From contig NZ_JACYFJ010000001.1 of the NCBI RefSeq assembly GCF_014855495.1, positions 744,001 to 808,000 of the forward strand: a stretch of DNA of 64,000 nt. Direction: 5' to 3'. Below, one piece after another: positions 26,580 through 34,903 of this stretch. The position numbers and the translations under genes are program-made. The first letter of the stretch is position 1, and every line of letters starts with the position of its first letter. A model generated the notes under the pieces. It worked only from the letters and a program-made list of their open reading frames with translations. It searched no databases and had not been told where the DNA came from. The DNA comes from Euzebyella saccharophila. GTDB taxonomy: Bacteria; Bacteroidota; Bacteroidia; Flavobacteriales; Flavobacteriaceae.

Positions 26580-28163
26580 ATGAAAAAGTATTTCAACCTT
26601 TTCGATTTTAAGCAGAAAGTAGATTATAAAACCGAAATCCTTTCGGGTTTGACAGTAGCCTTGGCCCTTGTGCCGGAGGCTATTGCTTTTGCGTTAATTC
26701 CTGGTTTTTCACCTTTAACCGGACTTTATGCGGCTTTTGTTCTCTGTTTGATCACTTCTATTCTTGGTGGTAGACCGGGAATGATTTCCGGGGCTACAGG
26801 TGCTGTAGCGGTAATTTTTGTGGGTCTTATTTTAGAATTGAAAAGAACCTTCCCTGGAATTGGGCCCGAGGAAATTCTACAATATACGTTTGCTACTGTA
26901 ATAGTTGCGGGCGTACTTCAAATATTGGCCGGAGTACTTCGTTTGGGAAAATTTATTAGGTTGGTACCACACCCAGTTATGTTCGGTTTTGTAAATGGAT
27001 TGGCCATTATTATTTTTATGGCGCAGTTCCCAAATTTCTACCAAAAGGGAACGGACCAATTATTAGAAAGTTCTTCTTTCTTTATGATGTTGGGTCTCAC
27101 TTTACTGACCATGCTCATTATTTGGGGTTTCCCTAAGCTTACCAAGGCTATACCTTCATCTTTATTGGCTATTCTTGTGGTCTCCGCTATTGTAATTGGT
27201 TTTGGTATAGACACGGTTACCGTAGCAGATACGATGTCTGAAGGAGAGACGATTAGTGGGGGGTTTCCACCATTGTCCATCCCGCAGATTCCTTTTACTT
27301 GGACTACTTTTCAGATAATATTTCCTTATGCGGCCATTGTGGCCGGCGTAGGTTTAATTGAAAGTTTGCTTACCCTAAATATTGTAGATGAAATTACCGA
27401 AACAAGGGGGAGGGGCAACAAAGAATGCGTAGCTCAGGGTACAGCCAATATTTTTTCGGGTTTTCTTTCCGGAATGGGTGGTTGTGCCATGATAGGGCAA
27501 AGTTTGATCAACACTTCTTCCGGAGCTAGGGCACGCTTATCCGGAATTACGGCGGCTGTTATGCTTTTGGTTTTTATTATGTTCGGTTCTAGTCTAATAG
27601 AAAGATTACCAATGGCGGCCTTGGTGGGGTTGATGTTTATGGTTGCGATAGGTACTTTTGAGTGGGCCAGTTTTAAAACGTTTGGTAAGATGCCAAAATC
27701 AGACGTTGTGGTGATGGTCTTGGTAACTCTCATTACCGCCATTACACACAATTTAGCGGTGGCCGTCCTTCTAGGGGTAATTATTTCTGCTTTGGCATAT
27801 TCTTGGGAAAATGCCAAAAGGATCAGGGCCCGCAAGCATGTTGATGATAATGGGGTTAAGCACTATGAAATCTATGGTCCTTTATTTTTTGGGTCAACCA
27901 CTTTGTTTGCCGAGAAATTTGATGTTCTCAACGATCCCGATGAAGTGATTATTGATTTTAAAGAAAGTAGGGTGGCAGATATGTCAGGAATTGAGGCGTT
28001 GAACAAAATTACCGAGCGTTATGCCAAAGTGGGTAAAAAAGTTCATTTAAGACACTTGAGCAAGGATTGTGTGCGCTTGTTGGAAAACGCCCAAGAAATT
28101 ATTGACGTAAACGTTTTGGAAGATCCTACTTACAAAGTGGTTTCAGATAGGGTTTCCTCCTAA
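26580..28163 (+). CDS. SulP-family anion transporter with STAS domain
   Basis: This 527-residue transporter (from ATG 26580) belongs to the SulP/SLC26 family. Ten to twelve hydrophobic segments cover about residues 20-420. The conserved SulP stretch LTLNIVDEITETRGRGNKEC is followed by GMGGCAMIGQSLINTSSGARARLSG. The C-terminal STAS domain (about 430-525) includes DFKESRVADMSGIEAL. Such proteins carry sulfate, bicarbonate or other anions; the substrate cannot be told. A TTG at 26559 is an unlikely start because it lies within the -7 element. Confidence 0.93.
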   Translation: MKKYFNLFDFKQKVDYKTEILSGLTVALALVPEAIAFALIPGFSPLTGLYAAFVLCLITSILGGRPGMISGATGAVAVIFVGLILELKRTFPGIGPEEILQYTFATVIVAGVLQILAGVLRLGKFIRLVPHPVMFGFVNGLAIIIFMAQFPNFYQKGTDQLLESSSFFMMLGLTLLTMLIIWGFPKLTKAIPSSLLAILVVSAIVIGFGIDTVTVADTMSEGETISGGFPPLSIPQIPFTWTTFQIIFPYAAIVAGVGLIESLLTLNIVDEITETRGRGNKECVAQGTANIFSGFLSGMGGCAMIGQSLINTSSGARARLSGITAAVMLLVFIMFGSSLIERLPMAALVGLMFMVAIGTFEWASFKTFGKMPKSDVVVMVLVTLITAITHNLAVAVLLGVIISALAYSWENAKRIRARKHVDDNGVKHYEIYGPLFFGSTTLFAEKFDVLNDPDEVIIDFKESRVADMSGIEALNKITERYAKVGKKVHLRHLSKDCVRLLENAQEIIDVNVLEDPTYKVVSDRVSS

Positions 28164-28196
28164 AAAGGGGTGGCAATAGCCCCATGGTTTTCCAAA

Positions 28197-28343
28197 TTAT
28201 TCCTTGTTCTTTTCATCCTTATTGCTAGGGTAGCCACCTGCCCAACCGATCCAGTTTCGTAGGGAGATGTATGAACGTTTTTTTCTAAGAAATCGTTCTG
28301 ATATATTTTGGTCGCCAATGTGAAGAGTATTGTCGTTTTCCAT
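28197..28343 (-). CDS. Short ORF, 48 residues
   Basis: The frame runs from ATG 28343 to TAA at 28197-28199. It encodes a basic 48-residue peptide beginning MENDNTLHIG, with the distinctive SYISLRNWIGWAGGYPS stretch. It is free of rare-looking codons and is short but well-formed. I do not recognise it. It is convergent with the SulP gene and separate from the cytochrome c gene, with a short G/C-rich hairpin followed by T residues just downstream. A small conserved protein is possible. Confidence 0.5.
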   Translation of the reverse strand: MENDNTLHIGDQNISERFLRKKRSYISLRNWIGWAGGYPSNKDEKNKE

Positions 28344-28454
28344 GAGATTGTCCGTTTTGTTGATGATGTTGTTTGGTTATAAAGACGGATAACCTTTAAA
28401 ACGTTTCATAAAAAAATGTTAAAATGAAATAAGTGGAGAATTACCCTAAGTTCT

Positions 28455-28493
28455 TAAAATAAAAAGGCCGGTTTTCTTTTGGAAAACCGGCCT
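28455..28493 (-). terminator. Terminator of the cytochrome c gene
   Basis: AGGCCGGTTTT at 28465-28475 pairs with AAAACCGGCCT at 28483-28493. On the minus strand it is followed by TTTTTATTTT, so it ends the cytochrome c transcript. Confidence 0.85.
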
Positions 28494-28512
28494 ACCACAA
28501 GGGTGTATTTTT

Positions 28513-28998
28513 CTAAAGAGTTCTTAAGTACTCTGCAACTGCGCGAGTATCTTCTTCAGATAGATTTTGGTTAAGCATGATAGCTTTGTTGTATTCTTCG
28601 TACAATGCTTTGGCAACAGGGTCTTCCTTAAGCATTTTATCCGGGCCAATAATCATGTTCATTACCCAGGCAGGATTTCTTCTTTCGAAAACACCCTTAA
28701 GGGCAGGACCTATCATGCGCTGCTCTGCCATATGGCAAGCGGTACAGATTGCATTGAACTTAGCTTCACCAGCGGCGGCCAATTCTGTGTCAATTTCGCT
28801 ATCAAAAGTAATATCCTTGAACGGGCCAACTCCTTCGTTGTCCATATCTACAGGTACGCCTTCAGATTTAGCTTCAACAGTTTTTTCTTCGGTTTTGGTT
28901 CGGGTCATTTCAAACCCATCTTTTTTCTCTTCCTTCTTTTTCTCGCCACAGCTGACCATCAATCCGCCTAAAGCTAGAACAACAAATAATTTTCTCAT
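28513..28998 (-). CDS. Monohaem c-type cytochrome lipoprotein
   Basis: This 161-residue protein has a lipobox (LMVSC, Cys17), then a Lys/Glu-rich linker and a class-I cytochrome c domain. The haem motif CTACH is at 85-89, and RMIGP provides a candidate axial Met. It is probably an outer- or inner-membrane-anchored periplasmic electron carrier; no oxidase gene is nearby. A strong terminator follows. Confidence 0.92.
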   Translation of the reverse strand: MRKLFVVLALGGLMVSCGEKKKEEKKDGFEMTRTKTEEKTVEAKSEGVPVDMDNEGVGPFKDITFDSEIDTELAAAGEAKFNAICTACHMAEQRMIGPALKGVFERRNPAWVMNMIIGPDKMLKEDPVAKALYEEYNKAIMLNQNLSEEDTRAVAEYLRTL

Positions 28999-29039
28999 GG
29001 TAACAAATTTATGGGCACTAATATAAGAATAACCCCTAT

Positions 29040-30002
29040 TTATATGTGTGCTTCAAAGAACTTTATTGCACTTTTTTCGTTGTGATATCGATTGCCATTG
29101 TCCCAGAATCCAACATGACCACCAAATTTTGGCGTTTCCAAAAATAAATTGGCATTTTCTTTAGCTTCTTTAAAAGGGAAACACTCAGGTCCTAGGAAGG
29201 AATCGTTTAGGGCATTAATGATTTTTGTTGGCACCTTTATATCTGGCAGAAATTGTAAACAGCTACATTTTCTATAATAGTCAAGGGCATCGGCAAACCC
29301 ATGGGCCTTACTGGTATAGATTTCATCAAAATCTTTTAGGGTCTTAATTTTTTCAACATCGGTTTTTGTAATCAAATCCGGGAAGTGCTCCAACTTCATA
29401 CTCAGTTTGGCTACCAAATGTTTTCTAAAGCGATGCGCATATGCATAGTTTTTTGGCTTTAGTAACTGTTTCAGGGAACTGTGTAGGTCGCAGGGAACAG
29501 ATACCCCGATCACCGCCTTAAGCTCGGGCGGCAGTTGTCTATTTTCGCCAGCATATTTCAAGGCCATATTTCCTCCTAGGCTAAAACCCTTGATAAAAAT
29601 GCTCGAATATGTTTTCAATGAAAGGATATGTTCAACCACCGCATTCAAGTCTTCCGTGGCGCCGGAATGATAGGACCTGAAAAGTCTATTGGTTTCACCA
29701 CTGCAGCCTCTAAAATTAACGGCGCAGGCATCCATTCCGTTCTCGTTAAGAATTTTGGCACTACCAGTTATGTAAGGTCTTTGTCCGTTGCCCTCTAGGC
29801 CATGAAGTAAAATTACCGCCTGTTCCGTAGGTTCCCTGGCATAGCTCCAATCCAAATCCATAAAATCGCCATCTTCCAACTCCAAACGCTCCCTTTGCTG
29901 ATGAAGATTCTCCACCTTTCTAAATAGGCCGGAATAGATGGTGGAAATATGACCAAATTTAAAAGGTAAAGAAGGATTGTATTCTGTGGTGACTAAGGGC
30001 AT
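29040..30002 (-). CDS. Alpha/beta hydrolase, YheT family
   Basis: This 320-residue hydrolase has the YheT-type oxyanion segment HGLEGNG at about 67-73. The nucleophile elbow is GFSLGG at 139-144 with S141; an Asp and His complete the triad later (HVGFWD region). It is the size of YheT/Hydrolase_4 esterases. The substrate is unknown. It stands alone on minus, divergent from the cNMP/TrxR-like gene. Confidence 0.9.
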   Translation of the reverse strand: MPLVTTEYNPSLPFKFGHISTIYSGLFRKVENLHQQRERLELEDGDFMDLDWSYAREPTEQAVILLHGLEGNGQRPYITGSAKILNENGMDACAVNFRGCSGETNRLFRSYHSGATEDLNAVVEHILSLKTYSSIFIKGFSLGGNMALKYAGENRQLPPELKAVIGVSVPCDLHSSLKQLLKPKNYAYAHRFRKHLVAKLSMKLEHFPDLITKTDVEKIKTLKDFDEIYTSKAHGFADALDYYRKCSCLQFLPDIKVPTKIINALNDSFLGPECFPFKEAKENANLFLETPKFGGHVGFWDNGNRYHNEKSAIKFFEAHI

Positions 30003-30135
30003 TGTGTAAACTTCAGGTTAAAAAAATCAAAAATAGGCTTACAGAGAAGGATTTCTCAAGTAAATCAACTTTACTGTAAATTTAATGATGTTCCTAGAAT
30101 TTGTAATTTTTCCTACCTTTTAAGATAACGGAATT

Positions 30136-31788
30136 ATGAACGACCCAAGATTTCCCCAGCTTACACAGAGACAGATAAGTCAGTTAAAGCAGTTTGGTAA
30201 AATAGAATATTTTGCGAACGATACGGTTGTTTTTGACATCAATGTGCTGAAGTATGATTTTTTTGTGGTCCTTCAAGGAGAAATCAAGATTCTTGACCCC
30301 TCTTTTGAAGAGCGGGTCATTGCCACACATAACAAAGGTGAGTTTTCAGGGGATAGTGGCATGCTATCAGATCGTGGGTCCCAATTTAGAGGTGTGGCCA
30401 AGAAAGATACCGAATTACTGAGAATTACCCCTGAGAAATTGAAGGAAGCGATTGCCAAGCATAGCGGACTGAGTGATTTGTTATTAAATACCTTCTTGCA
30501 AAGACAGGATGCAATTTTGAACGAATACGTTGGTGGCATCAAGTTAGTGGGGTCCGGTAATTCCAAAGAGGCATATACCATAAGGGACTTCATGGACAAA
30601 AACTATATATGGTATAACTTTCTCGATACGGACCAGTCTGATGAAGCAACAGATTTATTACAAAGCTTTGAACTTGGAGAACGGGACCTGCCTATTGTAA
30701 TTTGTAATGGCGGTCACTTGCACAAAAAACCCTCTTTGGATGAGGTGGCTAGATTTTCCGGTGTTTTAATGAACTTTGAGGACAAGATTTTTGACTTGCT
30801 TGTTATTGGTGCCGGTCCTGCAGGCTTGGCCGCCAGTGTTTATGCTTCTTCCGAGGGGTTGAGTGTGGTAACCATTGACAGTAGTGCTCCAGGAGGCCAG
30901 GCAGGAAAAAGTTCTAAAATAGAAAACTACTTGGGTTTTCCAACGGGGATTTCAGGAAGGGATTTAGCCAATAAGGCCTACCTCCAGGCCCAAAAATTTG
31001 GTTGCAACATATCCATTCCTCATAGCGCCAAAAAAATAGAACATACCGGAGAACATTTTATTCTTTATGCATCCAATGACAAGGTGGTAAAGGCCAAAGC
31101 GTTAATGGCCGCTACAGGGGCCGAGTATAGACAATTGGATATCGATAATATAGACAAGTTTGAAGGCAGTGGAGTTTATTATTCAGCTACGGGGATGAAT
31201 ACAACGGCATGTAAAGATGAACTGGTGGGGGTAGTCGGGGGAGGTAATTCTGCCGGTCAGGCGGCCCTTTTTCTGGCGGATTATGCTGCCGAGGTGCATA
31301 TAATTTTGAGGGGTGATGATTTAGGTTCTAAAATGAGCGATTATTTGGTCCAGCGCATCGAAGCGGCCCCCAATATTCACGTTATCATGAATTCTCAAGT
31401 AGTAGAATTAATTGGTGGGCACCATTTGGAAAGTTTGGTGCTGGAAGACAAACAAGGCACTAGGACACCAATGAGCATTACCAATCTTTTTACATTTATT
31501 GGTGCCAAACCGTGTACGGAATGGTTAGAGGGAGTGGTGGCCACAGATGAAAAGGGATTTGTATGTACCGGACCTGGGATAAAGGAAGAGGACCTTTATA
31601 AATGCGATATTTACCCAAGACGCAAACCCCAGTCCTTGGAGACCAGCATACCAGGATTTTTTGCCGTAGGCGATGTTCGAAAAGGTTCCGTGAAAAGGGT
31701 TGCTTCCGCTGTTGGCGAAGGTTCCATGGCGGTAAGTCAAGTGCATCAATTCCTATCCGAGCTAAAAGCTAGGCACAGTTCCAACTGA
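30136..31788 (+). CDS. Cyclic-nucleotide-domain / thioredoxin-like / TrxR-like FAD oxidoreductase fusion
   Basis: This 550-residue protein joins three parts. A cNMP-binding domain lies at about 1-130 (FFVVLQGEIKILDPS, KGEFSGDSGML). A thioredoxin/glutaredoxin-like segment without CxxC lies at about 135-215. A pyridine-nucleotide disulfide-reductase module follows, with GAGPAG at 225-230 and GGGNSAGQA at 368-376. The TrxR catalytic CxxC position reads TTAC (356-359), so only C359 remains. The cNMP-TrxR arrangement is known in bacteria. The lost cysteine suggests it is not a classical thioredoxin reductase. It converges on the next gene with a 3-bp gap. Confidence 0.85.
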   Translation: MNDPRFPQLTQRQISQLKQFGKIEYFANDTVVFDINVLKYDFFVVLQGEIKILDPSFEERVIATHNKGEFSGDSGMLSDRGSQFRGVAKKDTELLRITPEKLKEAIAKHSGLSDLLLNTFLQRQDAILNEYVGGIKLVGSGNSKEAYTIRDFMDKNYIWYNFLDTDQSDEATDLLQSFELGERDLPIVICNGGHLHKKPSLDEVARFSGVLMNFEDKIFDLLVIGAGPAGLAASVYASSEGLSVVTIDSSAPGGQAGKSSKIENYLGFPTGISGRDLANKAYLQAQKFGCNISIPHSAKKIEHTGEHFILYASNDKVVKAKALMAATGAEYRQLDIDNIDKFEGSGVYYSATGMNTTACKDELVGVVGGGNSAGQAALFLADYAAEVHIILRGDDLGSKMSDYLVQRIEAAPNIHVIMNSQVVELIGGHHLESLVLEDKQGTRTPMSITNLFTFIGAKPCTEWLEGVVATDEKGFVCTGPGIKEEDLYKCDIYPRRKPQSLETSIPGFFAVGDVRKGSVKRVASAVGEGSMAVSQVHQFLSELKARHSSN

Positions 31789-31791
31789 TGA

Positions 31792-32766
31792 TTATTTAGG
31801 ATAAACTTCCAAAATCTTGGCTTGTTCTTCAATGGCTTCCCTGAATTCTGATTTTAAATTGGATATTAGGTCTTTTACGGGTAAGGTTTCATCAATAAGG
31901 GCCGAGCCTTGTCCGGCAGACCATATGGTTTTCCAAGCTTTGGCTTCCGTATTCAATTCTTTTCCAAAATCAATCTTGGTATCCTTTTTCAAGTCTTCAT
32001 CCGTAAGTCCGGCATTTTTTAAACTTTTGGAAAGGAAATTGGCGTGAACCCCTGAAATAGCTGCGGTATACGTTACATCATTGGCTCCGGCATCCTCAAT
32101 CATCTTTCTATAATCTTCTGGCGCCTTGCTTTCGGTAGTATTAATAAATCGAGTTCCCATGTAGGCCAAATCAGCACCCATCTGCAAGGCCGATGCAATA
32201 TCCCTTCCTGTGCTTATACATCCTGAAAGGATGATTGTTTTCTTAAAGAATTTCTTTATCTCGGCAACTAAGGTCATTGGGTTAATGGTACCTGCATGGC
32301 CACCGGCTCCTGCCGAGACCAAAATGAGTCCGTCCACGCCGGCTTCTTGGGCTTTTTCGGCATGTCTTTTCTTGATAATATCGTGAAAAACAAGTCCGCC
32401 ATAGCTATGAATGGCATCCACTACCATAGAAACAGCACCCAGAGAAGTAATGATAATAGGTACTTTGTGCTTTACACAGAGCTTAATATCAGCTTCTAGC
32501 CTAGGGTTGGTGGGGTGTACTATAAGATTGACCCCAAATGGTGCCGCCTTTTTACCAGTTTCTTTCTCAAAAACATCCAAAGCTACCTTTATTTGAATTA
32601 ACCACTCTTCAAAACCTTCACTGGTTCTTTGATTTAGTGCGGGAAAGGTACCTACAATACCATTTTTACAACATTCAATAACGAGCTCAGGACCCGAAAT
32701 AAGAAACATAGGGGCGGCAATGGCAGGTAATGACAAATCTGATATAAAAGAAGGTTTATTAGACAT
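31792..32766 (-). CDS. NAD(P)H-dependent flavin oxidoreductase / nitronate monooxygenase family
   Basis: This 324-residue TIM-barrel protein matches the NMO family, with the FMN-binding segment LILVSAGAGGHAG and ILSGCISTGRDIASALQMGA followed by YMGTRF. Members oxidise nitronates or act as enoyl reductases; specificity is not evident. It faces the cNMP/TrxR-like gene with a 3-bp gap. Confidence 0.88.
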   Translation of the reverse strand: MSNKPSFISDLSLPAIAAPMFLISGPELVIECCKNGIVGTFPALNQRTSEGFEEWLIQIKVALDVFEKETGKKAAPFGVNLIVHPTNPRLEADIKLCVKHKVPIIITSLGAVSMVVDAIHSYGGLVFHDIIKKRHAEKAQEAGVDGLILVSAGAGGHAGTINPMTLVAEIKKFFKKTIILSGCISTGRDIASALQMGADLAYMGTRFINTTESKAPEDYRKMIEDAGANDVTYTAAISGVHANFLSKSLKNAGLTDEDLKKDTKIDFGKELNTEAKAWKTIWSAGQGSALIDETLPVKDLISNLKSEFREAIEEQAKILEVYPK

Positions 32767-32918
32767 GATAGGTTTAATTTTAAGTTGAGTGTGATGTCTA
32801 TAAAACTACACTCTATTCTTGTGATAAGCAATATTTTCGTAAGTGACTGTAGAATTGGGTCTTGTGAGCTTTAATTATGGTTACCTTGTAGTATCTATTC
32901 ATCAAATAGTCTCAGAAA

Positions 32919-34004
32919 ATGAAAAATAGAAGGTCATTTATTAAAAAAACGGGTCTGTTTTTGGGCGGATTGTCAGTTTTGCCGAAATACACTTTTGCAT
33001 CAAAATTTCAAAAGAAAAAACTGGGTGTATGTCTTGTGGGTCTAGGAAACTACAGTGAGAATTTGTTGGCACCCGCTCTTCAATTAACGCAACACTGTGA
33101 ATTAAAGGGTGTAGTTACCGGTAGCCCAAATAAAATTCCTGTTTGGCAGAGACGATATGGCATTTTAGATAGGAATATCTACAATTATGATACCATGGAC
33201 GATATTGCCAATAATCCAGATATTGACGTCATCTATATTGTGCTTCCTACAGGATTGCATTCGCAGTATGCCATTAAAGCGGCCGAAACCGGTAAGCATG
33301 TTTGGTGTGAGAAGCCAATGGCCAAAACTGTGGAAGAATGCGAAGCAATTATTAAGGCTTGTAATAAGAACAAGGTAAAGCTATCCATTGGTTATCGTAT
33401 GCAACATGAGCCCAACACACAAACTTTGATTAAGTGGTCTCATACCCGCCCTTATGGAAAAATAGAAACGGTAAAGGCAGAAATAGGCTTCAACATACAA
33501 AATCCCGGTAATACTTGGCGAATGGACAAAGGGCTAGGTGGTGGCTTAATCTATGATGTGGGCGTATATTCCATTAATGGTATCAGGTATACCACAGGAA
33601 GTGAGCCCATTTCAGTAACTGCCCTACATAAGAATACAAGACCTGAAATTTTTAAGGAAGTTGAAGAGACCACCATTTTTACATTAAATTTTAACGATGG
33701 ACTTACCGCAAGCGGTAAGACTACCGCTGCGGAAAGTGTGAATATATTAAAGGCGGACTGTGAAAACGGCTGGTACCAGTTGCAACCTTTTCAATCCTAC
33801 ACCGGAGTAAAGGGTAAAACCAGTGATGGTCAACTGTTGGATACTTACATTGAAAACCAACAGGCAAAACAGATGGATGACGATGCTTTGTCCATTCTCC
33901 AAAATAAACCTATTATGGTGCCGGGAGAGGAAGGACTCAAGGATATTGCTATTGTAGAGGCTATAAATGAATCTGCTAGGTTAGGGAGCTCCGTTATCTT
34001 GTAA
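32919..34004 (+). CDS. Tat-exported Gfo/Idh/MocA-family oxidoreductase
   Basis: This 361-residue protein starts with a Tat signal (NRRSFIKKTGLFLGG, containing RRSFIKK). A Rossmann NAD-binding fold follows (LGVCLVGLGNYSENLL) with the conserved CEKPMA motif of the family. The C-terminal alpha/beta domain is present. Tat-exported Gfo/Idh/MocA proteins in Bacteroidota often act on carbohydrate derivatives in the periplasm. No sugar-utilisation genes are nearby. Confidence 0.9.
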   Translation: MKNRRSFIKKTGLFLGGLSVLPKYTFASKFQKKKLGVCLVGLGNYSENLLAPALQLTQHCELKGVVTGSPNKIPVWQRRYGILDRNIYNYDTMDDIANNPDIDVIYIVLPTGLHSQYAIKAAETGKHVWCEKPMAKTVEECEAIIKACNKNKVKLSIGYRMQHEPNTQTLIKWSHTRPYGKIETVKAEIGFNIQNPGNTWRMDKGLGGGLIYDVGVYSINGIRYTTGSEPISVTALHKNTRPEIFKEVEETTIFTLNFNDGLTASGKTTAAESVNILKADCENGWYQLQPFQSYTGVKGKTSDGQLLDTYIENQQAKQMDDDALSILQNKPIMVPGEEGLKDIAIVEAINESARLGSSVIL

Positions 34005-34081
34005 GAACGTGTTTTGGATTAAATGCCGAATCTATTGGTTATAATTTTGTTAGAGCGTATTTATTACTTGAAATGTTTGCT

Positions 34082-34089
34082 TAATTTTG
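34082..34089 (+). promoter_or_regulatory. -7 element TAATTTTG for the Cys/Lys-rich small gene
   Basis: An exact TAnnTTTG match 25 bp before the ATG at 34115, a spacing typical of short-leader flavobacterial genes. An identical octamer lies 40 bp upstream at 34042-34049. Confidence 0.45.
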
Positions 34090-34114
34090 CCATTATTTAG
34101 ATTAGTTAAAAATA

Positions 34115-34258
34115 ATGACGACAGCGATTTATATTAGTCCTTTCTTTTTAAATGAATCTATCCCTGTGCAGTGTACAACTTTTAAAAGGAAAAAGAAATG
34201 CTGCAAGAAATATTTAAAAAAAGGAAAGACCAATTGCAAGCGTTGTCCTTTGATCTAA
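34115..34258 (+). CDS. Small Cys/Lys-rich protein, 47 residues
   Basis: The frame runs ATG to TAA and encodes 47 residues. The first 19 are neutral and partly hydrophobic (MTTAIYISPFFLNESIPVQ). The rest is very basic, with C20, C29, C30, C41 and C44 in KKKCCKKYLKKG followed by NCKRCPLI. The CC-x10-CxxC spacing could bind a metal. I have a general memory of similar CCKKY...CKRCP tails in flavobacterial proteins but cannot name the family. A well-placed -7 element supports expression. The gene is too short to be called routinely. Confidence 0.55.
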   Translation: MTTAIYISPFFLNESIPVQCTTFKRKKKCCKKYLKKGKTNCKRCPLI

Positions 34259-34423
34259 TCCGGATTCTTAATTGAACACCTTTACCTCACGTGCAGTTAT
34301 AGGACAGTTTTTGCCCAATTTATTTTTCTAAGATTTTATATTCGTCAGTAGACAAGGTATCGGACTTAAAAAAAGGTGTTATTTTTACAGTTCCTATGCA
34401 TGCATAATAAAAAAACCGCCCCT

Positions 34424-34903
34424 ATGTATTTAAAAGAGTTTGAAATTAGATGGAGTGATGTAGATGCCAATAGACATTTGGCCAATTCTTCTTACCTAAA
34501 TTATATGAGCCATACACGTATGGCTTTTCTGTTTGAGTTGGGTTTTACTCAAGAGACCTTGGGCAAGGAGCAAATTGGCCCGGTAGTTTTTCATGAGCAC
34601 ATGTATTACTTTAAAGAGGTTTTTCCTGGTAGGCCTATTAAGGTTTCTATGGAAATCATGGGAATGAGCGAGGACGCCAAGTTCTTTGAATTCCATCATA
34701 ATTTTTATAACCACAAAGGGGAAAATTTTGCGCATTGCGAAATGATGGGTGCTTGGATGGACTTAAAGACCCGAAAGCTCACAGGTCTCACCAATGATTT
34801 TTTAAAGTCATTTAGTGGTGTGGAGAAGGGAGAAGGGTTTAGGGTCCTGACAAAAGAGGATACCCGAAGATTTGCCAAAACGCCAAAAAATATTCAGTTT
34901 TAA
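34424..34903 (+). CDS. Acyl-CoA thioesterase (4HBT hotdog fold)
   Basis: This 159-residue hotdog-fold thioesterase (from ATG 34424) has the conserved FEIRWSDVDANRHLANSSYL at the N-terminus, with the catalytic Asp in SDVDAN. A GTG at 34376 and an ATG at 34400 are in frame but upstream. I choose 34424 because the peptide MYLKEFEIRW is the family's usual start and a -7-like TATTTTTA overlaps the GTG. Its stop overlaps the stop of the convergent EamA gene by four bases. Confidence 0.85.
   Translation: MYLKEFEIRWSDVDANRHLANSSYLNYMSHTRMAFLFELGFTQETLGKEQIGPVVFHEHMYYFKEVFPGRPIKVSMEIMGMSEDAKFFEFHHNFYNHKGENFAHCEMMGAWMDLKTRKLTGLTNDFLKSFSGVEKGEGFRVLTKEDTRRFAKTPKNIQF

Larger units (their letters stand above)
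28164..28512. other. 349-bp gap containing a short ORF and a terminator
   Basis: The gap holds the 48-residue ORF at 28197-28343 (minus) and the terminator at 28455-28493 for the cytochrome c gene. Between 28344 and 28454 I see nothing further. Confidence 0.5.
34005..34423. other. 419-bp gap with two -7-like elements and a Cys-rich ORF
   Basis: TAATTTTG elements lie at 34042-34049 and 34082-34089. The second is 25 bp upstream of the short ORF at 34115-34258. Downstream, up to the thioesterase, I see only a weak -7-like TATTTTTA at 34380-34387. Confidence 0.5.
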
